DNA of 12,355 nucleotides from Flavobacteriales bacterium (GTDB lineage: Bacteria > Bacteroidota > Bacteroidia > Flavobacteriales > BACL11), in NCBI GenBank assembly GCA_002689735.1, contig NZHS01000063.1, positions 4,069 through 16,423 of the forward strand, read 5' to 3'. Shown one piece after another: positions 5,533-12,330 of this stretch. Within the stretch, counting starts at the first letter, position 1. Every line of letters begins with the position of its first letter. Under the pieces are notes generated by a model. The model searched no databases, was not told where the DNA came from, and was given only the letters and a program-made list of their open reading frames with translations. The position numbers and the translations under genes are program-made.

Positions 5533-7045
5533 ACGTCAATTTTGTTGCTACGCCACATTCGCCTGAATATCTATTTTTAATAACTCTAAGAGTCGTAGTA
5601 TTTCGTTCTTCTTCACTCTGTTGGTTTCGTTCCAGAGCGATGACCGAATCGCTGAGTTGAGCGATACTATGAGACCCTCTAAGCTGGGAGAGAGACACTC
5701 TGCCTCCTTCCTCGTGGGATTTTTTGTCATTACTTGATCTCCTTAAATGGCTTACTAGAAATAGAGCTATGCCTGTTCTTTCAACTAGGCTTCGTAGACG
5801 TGTCATCGTAATATCCAGCATTCGTCTTTCGTCTCCCTCTAATCCGGACAATAATATCGACAAATGATCCAAGAAAATAACCTTACAATCTAAGCCAGTA
5901 GCTAGATACTCTATGCGGTTATAGATAACGTCGGGATCAAACGACCCGAACCCATCAAACATATAGAGATTCCAGTTAGCAATTGATTTATTGAACGCTT
6001 CTTTAAGTTCTTCCTCATCATGCTCTCCTAGATGTAATGACTTCCCAACAGCAGATGACATCAAGCCTAAAGCTGTTTGTCGGTTACTCTCTTCAAGTGC
6101 CAAGTACCCAACCCGTTCGCCCTTGACGAGCAAGTCAGTTGCAATTTCACGGCAGATGGAGCTTTTTCCTTGGCCAGAGCCACTAGTAAATGTCGTAAGT
6201 GTTCCGTACCTGATCCCGTGTAATTTCTGGTTGAGTCCTCTATATGGGTATTCATGATCAAATGGTTTTGTGGGTGTAGTGACTTCATTTAATAAAGTCT
6301 TTGCATCAATGATCCCATCAGGTTGATATACAGTGGCGTTCCAAATTGCCTTCCTTATGGCTTCCGCATCGTTCGCCTGTAAAGCGTCTGAAGCGTCTTT
6401 ATAGGTCTCCATCTTGGCGATTTTGACCTTCCCAGGTGGTAGTACTGATGCAGCCTCCTTTGCTGCTTCTCTTCCTGCAGTATCTCCATCAAAGAAGAGT
6501 ACAATTTCTTGGTATCCTTGAAAAAATGGAATCTGTTTCTTAATATCTTTTTTCGCACCTTTTGCTCCGTGTGGTAGTGATACATGAGGCCAACCTGTGA
6601 GTGCCTCGTAGCCTGATGCAGCATCTAATTCCCCTTCATAAACCACGACCCGTTTGCCAGTACTAGGGAATAAATGCTGACCAAAGAGAGTATCAGTGCT
6701 GTTGCCTTCATAGTAAAAATCCTTTTGTTTAGTCTTTACTTTTGCGCCCTGAAGTATTCCGTCGTTCGTGAAATAATGGAAGCGTAGTAGTTCTCCGTCT
6801 CTATATATTTTGTAGAGTTGGTTTGTTTTTTCGGAGATTCCTCGTTTATGCAGCCTTTGGGCTGATCCTTTGAGTTGGACATTAGTAGGCATGGATGTAG
6901 TGTGGGTTACCTCTCCAGTTGCAGAGGTGTGGTGATCGCATACGTAGCAATGTGTGTGTCCATCAGAGTAGAGAGATGCTCCGTCTGATGAACCACATGA
7001 ATTGCAAGAGATATGCCGGACGTGTTCGCTCTCTATATGAGCCAT
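5447..7045 (-). CDS. DNA primase-helicase, T7 gp4-like
   Basis: A 532-residue bifunctional replication protein. The N-terminal zinc ribbon has Cys14-x2-Cys17 and Cys33-x2-Cys36, nearly the spacing of T7 gp4A, so the full primase form is encoded. The TOPRIM core shows EGELDA (about 137-142) and FFDGDTAG (about 184-191). The helicase domain carries Walker A SGSGQGKSS (about 288-296) and Walker B VIFLDH (Asp393), followed by SHLRR and QLRGSHSIAQLSDSVIALER, typical of the DnaB/gp4 RecA-like fold. It unwinds DNA as a hexamer and lays primers for the phage polymerase. I chose ATG 7045, which overlaps the endonuclease stop by 13 bases; a TTG at 7066 would add seven residues of no family likeness. 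The C-terminus is acidic and ends in Phe, as in T7 gp4, where that tail contacts the polymerase. Confidence 0.95.
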   Translation of the reverse strand: MAHIESEHVRHISCNSCGSSDGASLYSDGHTHCYVCDHHTSATGEVTHTTSMPTNVQLKGSAQRLHKRGISEKTNQLYKIYRDGELLRFHYFTNDGILQGAKVKTKQKDFYYEGNSTDTLFGQHLFPSTGKRVVVYEGELDAASGYEALTGWPHVSLPHGAKGAKKDIKKQIPFFQGYQEIVLFFDGDTAGREAAKEAASVLPPGKVKIAKMETYKDASDALQANDAEAIRKAIWNATVYQPDGIIDAKTLLNEVTTPTKPFDHEYPYRGLNQKLHGIRYGTLTTFTSGSGQGKSSICREIATDLLVKGERVGYLALEESNRQTALGLMSSAVGKSLHLGEHDEEELKEAFNKSIANWNLYMFDGFGSFDPDVIYNRIEYLATGLDCKVIFLDHLSILLSGLEGDERRMLDITMTRLRSLVERTGIALFLVSHLRRSSNDKKSHEEGGRVSLSQLRGSHSIAQLSDSVIALERNQQSEEERNTTTLRVIKNRYSGECGVATKLTYDLSNCRFSENETPESSFFRGTSETTDF

Positions 7046-7386
7046 TCCATTGGTATGTTGTGCCAAGAAGTCCAGAGAATTTTATTTTTCTCGCAGAATT
7101 TGGCGTAAGTAGTTTTAGATTTTTTAGATATTTTCAGGAACGGTGATTGAAATATCATTCGGATATCTAAATCTGGGTTTTGTTTGCGGACTGCTTTTTG
7201 TTTTCTGCGGTCCTCTGCGTCCCAATAACCCTTGACCTCTAGATATAAATCCTTGTTAGGGAGGTAGAAATCTGGAGTATATGTCTTCTCTAACGTATAA
7301 GTTATTTTAGAACTTTCATACTCCTGTTCAACACCTAGTTCTAATAAGAAATCAGATACCTTCTCTTCCAGCTGAGACCGAAACAT
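7033..7386 (-). CDS. Endonuclease I, Holliday-junction resolvase, T7 gp3-like
   Basis: A 117-residue structure-specific nuclease of the PD-(D/E)XK fold. The N-terminal helix holds SQLEEKVSDFL (likely catalytic Glu), then YTPDFYLP gives the metal Asp and LYLEVKGYW gives the E-x-K pair, matching T7 endonuclease I order (Glu20, Asp55, Glu65-x-Lys67). It is somewhat shorter than the T7 enzyme (149 residues), mostly at the ends. It would cut branched DNA, helping resolve replication intermediates and break down host DNA. Its ATG overlaps the SSB stop (TAATG), and its end overlaps the primase-helicase start, the same order as gp2.5-gp3-gp4 in T7. Confidence 0.93.
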   Translation of the reverse strand: MFRSQLEEKVSDFLLELGVEQEYESSKITYTLEKTYTPDFYLPNKDLYLEVKGYWDAEDRRKQKAVRKQNPDLDIRMIFQSPFLKISKKSKTTYAKFCEKNKILWTSWHNIPMEWLI

Positions 7387-7967
7387 TAGAAGTCATCGGT
7401 TTCAACTGAGGAAGGTGTACCAGCCGCCTCAATCTCTACGTTAGGTGCGCTAGTTTTAAAGCCGTTGCATGTTCCAAACAGTTTGGCTGCGTCGTCGTCA
7501 TTCATATCTCCGGTATCCATCCCAACGCCATCTTTAAGAGACACAACTTGGATAGCACTTATCCTTAGTGTGGTTCCATAAGTGACTTCATCTTGTAGGA
7601 CATAAGGCTTTTGCTTGAAAGCTAACTTGACCATACTGCCTGAATAGATAGGCGTGTCCTTGTTAACGATGGCACTACCTTCTGTATCTAATACGGGAGG
7701 CTTGTTGTTCTCTTTCCATGAGAACTTGACACTATATTTACCATCGCTGACCTCCTCCCATGGCGTGGGCTTGAGGGATGATCGTGCTTTATTTTTTAAT
7801 TTTGACTCTGCCCATTTTAAAGCTGATACTCTTTCCTCTTCTAGTTTGTCTATGAGACTTTCGTCTACTACTGCGACAAGATTGTATGTGCCAAATTTTC
7901 CTGGCTTGAGGATGGCCTGAAAACCTTCAAGGATGACAGGCTCTGATGTGGTATGGGTAATACTCAT
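7386..7967 (-). CDS. Single-stranded DNA-binding protein, T7 gp2.5-like
   Basis: A 193-residue protein placed between RNA polymerase and endonuclease I, the position of gp2.5. It has a beta-rich OB-like body (LEGFQAILKPGKFGTYNLVA, then GKYSVKFSWKENNK, then LRISAIQVVSL) and ends with an acidic tail that finishes ETDDF; in gp2.5 the acidic tail with terminal Phe docks the polymerase and helicase. It also has the Asp-rich GDMNDDDA segment. I chose ATG 7967, which overlaps the RNA polymerase stop as TAATG; a TTG at 7973 would add two residues. No Shine-Dalgarno is seen, so translation is probably coupled to the upstream gene. Confidence 0.88.
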   Translation of the reverse strand: MSITHTTSEPVILEGFQAILKPGKFGTYNLVAVVDESLIDKLEEERVSALKWAESKLKNKARSSLKPTPWEEVSDGKYSVKFSWKENNKPPVLDTEGSAIVNKDTPIYSGSMVKLAFKQKPYVLQDEVTYGTTLRISAIQVVSLKDGVGMDTGDMNDDDAAKLFGTCNGFKTSAPNVEIEAAGTPSSVETDDF

Positions 7968-10309
7968 TAACAAAAAAAGTAAGTGGATTCAATCACTGAC
8001 TCAGGTTTGAGGTCTCCAATGATTGGTGGGTTTGTCTCTGCTCCGATTTGACGTGCAAAGTCTGTTAAATAATCATGATTAGCGAACATATTTTTATACG
8101 TCTCTCGCACGACCTTGGATAACTCGGTCATGTCTGTCGCTCTACATAAGACACTATCGTGTATGAGAGCTATTGGCTTATTATTAAACGCTAAAGTTGA
8201 GAGGCAAAGTAAACTGGCATCCATAGAATGAATTAGGTTGGGTGCAGTTGCAGCCTTGTGTCTGGCCTTGTCTACTACCTTTGTCTCATCAGTTGCGACG
8301 CTCATCTTACATAGACCTAAGAGTTGAAGTTGCATTGTCTTAATCTGTTTCTTCATTAGTCTTTGAGTGACTACGAAACCAGTGGGCGTGACCCATGACA
8401 ATTCAGTAACTCCACGCTTAAGTGCTTTACTGACCTCCTCTTCTATCCATTTCATAACTCGCATCGGTCCTGGAACTATGACATTCATTGCATCCCTAAC
8501 TGCGTGGACAGTAGCTATTAAATCTTCCTTACTAACTTCAACTCCTTTTTCTAGCAAAGCTTCCTTGATGTACGCTTTATTGGAGTAAAATTTACTATTG
8601 TAAGGCAAGGTCATGACTACGCGCTTGACAGTTTTTCTGTCCATATATTCTTTAACTGAATCAGGACAGTTAGGTTTAGCAGTTTCAGCTACTACTTTGT
8701 AGGCATCTTGTGGCTTATCTGTTGGCAAGACGTTCACTAAGGAAGCGGTCTGTCTGTCAGCGGCCAAAGAGGCGAGCAGCTGGAGTCCTGAACAAGTGGC
8801 ATCTATAGCCACCATTAAGCCTGTACTACAGCGGTCTTTCTTAATGACACAGTGGTACATCTCATCGCAACTACTAAGGAATTGCCAAGGCTCGTCAGCT
8901 ACTTCCCACTCTGAAATAGTCCCAATTGGATCTAAAGCTATCCGACTAATTAAGTCCTCATTTTCATAAGTCCAATGAAGACGATCTTGAATAGTTTCTT
9001 TATCTAACCCATACGTAGTGGCTGCACTAAAACGAATCCAACGCTCAGCCTCATCGTCCATAAAGGATTCATCAGCGAATTTTAAGAGGCTCTTCCCGAA
9101 GTCGGTACATTGAGGCGTTAATAAGGCAGGGATCGGATAAATTCTGGAGCGGTAGTCAAACGACCACGGAATCCAAAACTTATCAACATCCTTAAACCTT
9201 TTAACTGCCTCCATCTGCAGCCGAGTTCTACAAGACTTCTTAAACTCTTGAGCATTGAGGTCTCTGATCTTAGTAGCAGCCCTTCTGTATGCCTTCCTTG
9301 ACTCAGCATTCTCTGCTATGTCAGACGGTTTAGGTGGTAGCTCATGATTATGAACAGGGAGGAACTTACCGACACTGATCTGTTTTTCTTCTAGCTGTTC
9401 AGCTACTGAAACAGTGAATGGATTTAGTGTGTAAGCAACCTTTTGCACCTTGTTTAGAAAGGCAATTGGTTTCTCTCCCTGTATACGTGGTGAGTTGGAT
9501 CTGCGGACCATATCGTGGCCCAACATAACCTCGTTCAAAAGATATCCACCAGCCTTACCATTCTCCCAATCATTAGGAGGTATCAGCATGGGAAAAGTCA
9601 GTGGTGCAAACAGTTCAGCGTTGGCCATGACCTCATCCTTTATCTTCATAAAGGCATCGGTTGGGATTAAATACTGAACACTTTTATTACCAAACTGCTT
9701 AATGTCCTTTTGAAACCAGCCACTGGTCTTTAAAACACATTCAAGTAGCCAGCCTCCAAGCTTGACTCGTATCGATCTGCCCCAAGCTTTCCACTGTTTA
9801 ACATCACATCGGTTCATCAAGGTCTGAATGACCACGACCTTTTGCTGAGTCCCTGTGGATTTATGCCAGTAATTCTTTTTTAAAACTTCTAACAATCCTG
9901 GAGCGTGCTTTTGATAGTGGAGTAGTTGCGCCTCATTCTCCACAGCATTGCCCACAGCATCGCAGATATTGACCAATTGATTACTTCCAGCCCTCGTGCT
10001 AAACACCTTGTCAAAGACGATTTTGCAGGTGATAGAGGCGGCTGCCATCGGCTCAATCTCATGTAAGTATTGAGCTATTTCTTTAAATAAAACACCATTT
10101 TGTCTTTGATGGATTCGTGAGTTGGTTCGTTCTATTTCTTCTGTGACTAATGGCAGTAATGATTCAATTGAAGCAATGCCATAAACAGAAGCAGATGAGT
10201 ACTCCTTATCCTCTAAACGTTTGGTGTTATCTCTTAACTTTTCTATACCTAGTCGGATTTGTTCTCTTTCCAGCAGAATCTGCCGTTCAATCTGGTCCGG
10301 TGAAACCAT
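7967..10309 (-). CDS. Single-subunit DNA-dependent RNA polymerase, T7-like
   Basis: A 780-residue phage RNA polymerase that would transcribe the later phage genes from phage promoters. Catalytic motifs are all present: the DYRSRIYP segment near 385-392, motif A VAIDATCSGLQ (Asp503), motif B VKRVVMTLPYNS (Lys562, Tyr570) and motif C IHDSV (Asp718), matching T7 Asp537, Lys631, Tyr639 and Asp812. T7 has Gly after the motif B tyrosine, here Asn571. The C-terminus ends STYFFC instead of the T7 FAFA foot. It is about 100 residues shorter than T7 gp1. The ATG at 10309 has no clear Shine-Dalgarno. A terminator-like hairpin lies about 65 bases upstream, so its transcript probably starts from its own promoter between them, or reads through. 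Confidence 0.96.
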   Translation of the reverse strand: MVSPDQIERQILLEREQIRLGIEKLRDNTKRLEDKEYSSASVYGIASIESLLPLVTEEIERTNSRIHQRQNGVLFKEIAQYLHEIEPMAAASITCKIVFDKVFSTRAGSNQLVNICDAVGNAVENEAQLLHYQKHAPGLLEVLKKNYWHKSTGTQQKVVVIQTLMNRCDVKQWKAWGRSIRVKLGGWLLECVLKTSGWFQKDIKQFGNKSVQYLIPTDAFMKIKDEVMANAELFAPLTFPMLIPPNDWENGKAGGYLLNEVMLGHDMVRRSNSPRIQGEKPIAFLNKVQKVAYTLNPFTVSVAEQLEEKQISVGKFLPVHNHELPPKPSDIAENAESRKAYRRAATKIRDLNAQEFKKSCRTRLQMEAVKRFKDVDKFWIPWSFDYRSRIYPIPALLTPQCTDFGKSLLKFADESFMDDEAERWIRFSAATTYGLDKETIQDRLHWTYENEDLISRIALDPIGTISEWEVADEPWQFLSSCDEMYHCVIKKDRCSTGLMVAIDATCSGLQLLASLAADRQTASLVNVLPTDKPQDAYKVVAETAKPNCPDSVKEYMDRKTVKRVVMTLPYNSKFYSNKAYIKEALLEKGVEVSKEDLIATVHAVRDAMNVIVPGPMRVMKWIEEEVSKALKRGVTELSWVTPTGFVVTQRLMKKQIKTMQLQLLGLCKMSVATDETKVVDKARHKAATAPNLIHSMDASLLCLSTLAFNNKPIALIHDSVLCRATDMTELSKVVRETYKNMFANHDYLTDFARQIGAETNPPIIGDLKPESVIESTYFFC

Positions 10310-10335
10310 AAATTAATGCACAGGATTTACAAATT
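10310..10335 (-). promoter_or_regulatory. Candidate regulatory motif before RNA polymerase (ACAGGAT-type copy A)
   Basis: On the plus strand CACAGGATTTACAAATT begins at 10319, ending about 10 bases from the RNA polymerase start codon (reads TTTGTAAATCCTGTG in the coding direction). It resembles three copies in the 11960-12095 intergenic region. It may be a promoter or operator; the function is inferred only from recurrence in non-coding DNA. Confidence 0.3.
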
Positions 10336-10360
10336 AGATTTATCTATATCTGGACACGTC

Positions 10361-10397
10361 CTAAAAGAAAGAAGGGGCAAGCTTTTCAGCCTGTCCC
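10361..10397 (-). terminator. Rho-independent-type terminator between attP and RNA polymerase
   Basis: Read on the minus strand, a hairpin with arms GGGACAGGCT and AGCTTGCCCC (one A-C mismatch, one G-T pair, GAAA loop) spans 10397-10374 and is followed by a pyrimidine, T-rich tail TTCTTTCTTTT at 10373-10363. The tail lies only on the minus-strand side, so the direction is that of integrase and RNA polymerase. It would end the integrase transcript and, in an integrated copy, transcription coming from the host tRNA promoter. Confidence 0.68.
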
Positions 10398-10428
10398 TCC
10401 TACTACCAAACTACATAAGGATAATTAT

Positions 10429-10476
10429 GGCACAAGAACCTAAAACCAGCGCGTCTACCAATTCCGCCAGGTGGGC
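10429..10476 (-). other. attP: Probable attP: 5' half of a tRNA-Leu(UAG) gene
   Basis: The minus strand reads GCCCACC (acceptor 5' strand), then TGGCGGAATTGGTAGACGC (D-arm typical of tRNA-Leu), then an anticodon loop TTTAGGT (anticodon UAG) and the start of the variable region (GTGCC). The 3' side of the anticodon stem (TCTTG) no longer pairs well with CTGGT, and no T-arm or acceptor 3' strand follows, so this is not a complete tRNA. It lies 84 bases downstream of the integrase, as expected for an attachment site. From memory, cyanophage P-SSP7 carries a tRNA-Leu match of similar size beside its integrase. The likely core is about 39 bases ending in the anticodon loop. Confidence 0.82.
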
Positions 10477-10502
10477 CAACGGGTTTGCGTGAATGCTGAT
10501 TC

Positions 10503-10511
10503 ATTCTAACA
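10503..10511 (-). promoter_or_regulatory. Extended -10-like box upstream of the tRNA-Leu fragment
   Basis: TGTTAGAAT on the minus strand matches the extended -10 consensus TGnTATAAT at all but one position. It lies about 27 bases before the first tRNA base. No good -35 is seen at 17 bases upstream. It could drive a tRNA restored by integration; this is inference. Confidence 0.35.
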
Positions 10512-10559
10512 GCCCGTCGGTTGGAAGATATTGCCTTATTTCAGATTCATTGGATGCAC

Positions 10560-11444
10560 CTAGATCGCAGCTTGAGCTTTTTTCAAAGACTCATCGGTTG
10601 CTTTTGCATATCGTAGTGTGGTGTCAATGCGCTTGTGTCCCATGAGTTTCATGAGTGTTCGCATTGGTGTCCCTGCTTCTGCGTGCCACGTACCATATGT
10701 ATGGCGGAGTACGTGCCAGTGATAGGGATTGTCCTCGTGATAGTCAGTACCAATTCCACAGTAATTACGAATTTTATTGAAGGTTTTGCTAACCATAAAA
10801 CGGCTAGACCATTCCTCCCCAAAGACGCTCATCTGTGGATCAGTTCCTTCAAGTCTTGAGGATAAAACTTGAATACATCGATCGTGTATCGGTATGGCGC
10901 GGTGATTCTTGGCTTTGGTTTGAACATCTGGTCGTCCACCAATGTGAACTAACTTACGTCCAAGATCTACATCCCTTACTTTCATCTTTAATGTTTCTGA
11001 AACTCGCGTTCCCATAAACACGCTGAAAATAATGAGATCAGCCAGATCATCACGGCCAAACGGATCACGTGATGCACGTATCAGGCGTTCTACCTCGTTC
11101 CTTTGAAAGAACAATTCAACACCTTCTCCCTCTTCTCGTCGTTGGAATTTGGGAGGAAAATAGGAGCTAACTCCTTCTAGATGACACCACTTAAGACATT
11201 GGGATACTGCAGAGGTCACTCTGTTTATCGTTGAGTCCTTGTGGCACTTCTCCTCTTCTAAGTAAGTTTGAAACTCACTGACCAAAGAGCGTGAGATATT
11301 GGAGAGCTTGATGCTTCTCCCGTATTCATTGGTGAAGTGATTGGTGTTAATGCGAGCAGCTTCTGAGCCACCGCCTCGTCTCCATTTGTCATATGTGCGG
11401 AATGTGTAGTCCAATGCTGGACCCCACGTCCGGATGTCACTCAT
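10560..11444 (-). CDS. int: Tyrosine-type site-specific integrase
   Basis: A 294-residue tyrosine recombinase. The N-terminal half is a core-binding-like helical domain (SLVSEFQTYLEEE, then INRVTSAVSQCLKW). The catalytic half shows FMGTRVSE with the first Arg (about residue 152), a beta-hairpin Lys region (TKAKNHRAIPI), HVLRHTYGTWHAEAG with His-x-x-Arg (about 244-247), MGHKRIDTT with the second His, and RYAKA with the nucleophilic Tyr near the C-terminus. It would recombine the phage attP with a host tRNA-Leu gene. The start is supported by GGAG 7 bases before ATG 11444. Its first 8 bases overlap the end of the MarR-like gene, so the two are co-translated. No excisionase was recognised, though small DNA-binding proteins nearby could fill that role. 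Confidence 0.95.
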   Translation of the reverse strand: MSDIRTWGPALDYTFRTYDKWRRGGGSEAARINTNHFTNEYGRSIKLSNISRSLVSEFQTYLEEEKCHKDSTINRVTSAVSQCLKWCHLEGVSSYFPPKFQRREEGEGVELFFQRNEVERLIRASRDPFGRDDLADLIIFSVFMGTRVSETLKMKVRDVDLGRKLVHIGGRPDVQTKAKNHRAIPIHDRCIQVLSSRLEGTDPQMSVFGEEWSSRFMVSKTFNKIRNYCGIGTDYHEDNPYHWHVLRHTYGTWHAEAGTPMRTLMKLMGHKRIDTTLRYAKATDESLKKAQAAI

Positions 11445-11793
11445 AAAGAATCTCCTTGATGGTTTTAATTAAGTCCCGACCCTTGGAAGAAAGCGAAAGT
11501 GTGACCCTACGCTTGTTGCACTCATCCGGCTCTTTCACGATTAACCCCAATGCAGGGCGGCCAAGAATTGGATTTTTCTTAGCAAGCCAGTCTGTATTAC
11601 GAGACGTACTAGCAGTAGAGAGGTTGAGATCCTGTTCTAATGCAGTCTTATGCCCACCCTCATGACTTGCAACCCATAAAAGCGTTGCCATCACTTGGCC
11701 TGGCACATCTCGGTCATACAGCCGAATCAAATTGATCACCTTGAGTAGACGAGCAATCTTGGGATCGGTGAGTTGTTTCCTTAGAGGGTCCAT
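11437..11793 (-). CDS. MarR-like winged-helix regulator
   Basis: A 118-residue protein with the layout of MarR-type regulators: an N-terminal helix, VPGQVMATLLWVASHEGG, a helix-turn-helix region (KTALEQDLNLSTASTSRNTDWLAKK split around residues 50-73), then a wing with LGLIVKEPDECNKRRVTLSLSSKG and a C-terminal helix. It has the typical D-x-x-x-x-R-R wing pattern (DECNKRR). The start is well supported by GAGAGGA 5 bases before the ATG. It is the first gene of a two-gene unit with the integrase and could control lysogeny genes or its own leader; the upstream region contains an inverted repeat at 11990-12021 that is a candidate operator. Target and ligand are unknown. Confidence 0.8.
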   Translation of the reverse strand: MDPLRKQLTDPKIARLLKVINLIRLYDRDVPGQVMATLLWVASHEGGHKTALEQDLNLSTASTSRNTDWLAKKNPILGRPALGLIVKEPDECNKRRVTLSLSSKGRDLIKTIKEILYE

Positions 11794-11966
11794 CCGTTCC
11801 TCTCAATGGTTTGGGACCACCTAATTGTAATTGAAATTTCCATAAGTGGACATTGACTTCGTGGTAGGCCACGTCATCAACGCCTAAATAGAAATCACCG
11901 AATGAAAAGAGGGTACGCATTGCGTTAAATCGAAGTAAACAACAGAGATTTGCATAGATTTAGAGG

Positions 11967-11980
11967 ACAGGATATGTAAA
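11967..11980 (-). repeat. ACAGGAT-type motif, copy B
   Basis: Plus-strand ACAGGATATGTAAA; in the coding direction TTTACATATCCTGT. Closest to copy A before the RNA polymerase, sharing ACAGGAT and the AAA end. Confidence 0.35.
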
Positions 11981-11989
11981 ATGAGTAGT

Positions 11990-12021
11990 GTGTTACCCAT
12001 GTACAGGATGATACATAACAC
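11990..12021. promoter_or_regulatory. Interrupted inverted repeat, candidate operator
   Basis: GTGTT pairs with AACAC and, inside it, ATGTA pairs with TACAT, with a 4-base bulge (ACCC) on the left arm and an 8-base centre (CAGGATGA). It contains motif copy C. Located about 200 bases upstream of the MarR-like gene, it could bind that protein or the ribbon-helix-helix protein; an RNA hairpin is also possible. Confidence 0.35.
12003..12020 (-). repeat. ACAGGAT-type motif, copy C
   Basis: Plus-strand ACAGGATGATACATAACA. It shares CAGGAYGATAYATAA with copy D at 12079, differing at two positions, and sits in the centre and right arm of the inverted repeat. Confidence 0.4.
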
Positions 12022-12078
12022 CCCACATTTAGTGTCTGATGCTACAGGTTTTCTTCACATAAGCATTTCCTATCCATA

Positions 12079-12094
12079 TCAGGACGATATATAA
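12079..12094 (-). repeat. ACAGGAT-type motif, copy D
   Basis: Plus-strand TCAGGACGATATATAA, 76 bases from copy C and close to it in sequence. The plus strand also reads TATAAT here, but no gene follows on that strand. Confidence 0.35.
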
Positions 12095-12162
12095 TTGCTA
12101 TTATTTATAGTTTTCCTAGGTGTGCAATGTTTTATTAAGACATTTGACCATTTAACCTGTAT

Positions 12163-12330
12163 TTACAGTTGATCTGTAGTTACATCTTTGTTGACTAAAT
12201 ATAACTTAGCAGCCTCAACCATAACAGTATTAACAGTCAAACCCCTTTCAGCAGCTATAACTTTGATCTTTCTGTGGAGATATTCTTCCAGCTGAACAGT
12301 TATACGCTTCAAGGAATTTGTTAAGCACAA
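12163..12330 (-). CDS. Small ribbon-helix-helix (Arc/MetJ-type) DNA-binding protein
   Basis: A 55-residue protein with the clear pattern of a ribbon-helix-helix monomer: a beta strand KRITVQL (residues 8-14), helix A EEYLHRKIKVIAAERG (15-30), a turn LTVN, and helix B TVMVEAAKLYLVNKD (35-49). Such proteins bind DNA as dimers through the strand and often repress their own operon. There is no ATG: the frame follows a TAA, and the candidate starts are TTG 12330 (AAGG only 1 base ahead) and TTG 12312, which begins directly at KRITV. The weak start leaves open a truncated gene. It is upstream of the MarR-integrase unit and could be part of the lysogeny control or an excisionase-like factor. Confidence 0.6.
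   Translation of the reverse strand: MCLTNSLKRITVQLEEYLHRKIKVIAAERGLTVNTVMVEAAKLYLVNKDVTTDQL

Larger units (their letters stand above)
11794..12162. other. Intergenic leader region without a gene
   Basis: No convincing coding frame on either strand. It holds an inverted repeat (11990-12021), three copies of an ACAGGAT-type motif (11967, 12003, 12079) and AT-rich stretches around 12085-12115 that could include a promoter. I found no -35/-10 pair strong enough to place a transcription start. As the DNA upstream of the MarR-integrase unit it is the expected control region. Confidence 0.6.

Noticed and set aside
10323-10373. Host-type promoter for the RNA polymerase gene (TATAGA near 10345)
   Set aside because: There is a -10-like box, but no acceptable -35 at 16-18 bases, so I cannot support it.
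10361-10476. A complete phage tRNA-Leu gene
   Set aside because: No T-arm, no acceptor 3' strand complementary to GCCCACC and a poorly paired anticodon stem; only the 5' half is present.
3878-11665. Plus-strand open frames of 60 to 88 codons (for example 3878-4111, 5991-6257, 7654-7920, 10635-10859)
   Set aside because: All lie opposite well-identified minus-strand genes and have no family likeness; they are antisense shadows.
11714-11920. 68-codon minus-strand frame upstream of and into the MarR-like gene
   Set aside because: Half of it runs through the MarR-like gene in another frame, it has no family likeness, and the MarR-like start has a strong ribosome binding site.
11881-12000. Minus-strand 38-codon frame beginning ATGGGTAACACA
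   Set aside because: No ribosome binding site, no recognisable composition or motif, and it lies in the putative control region.
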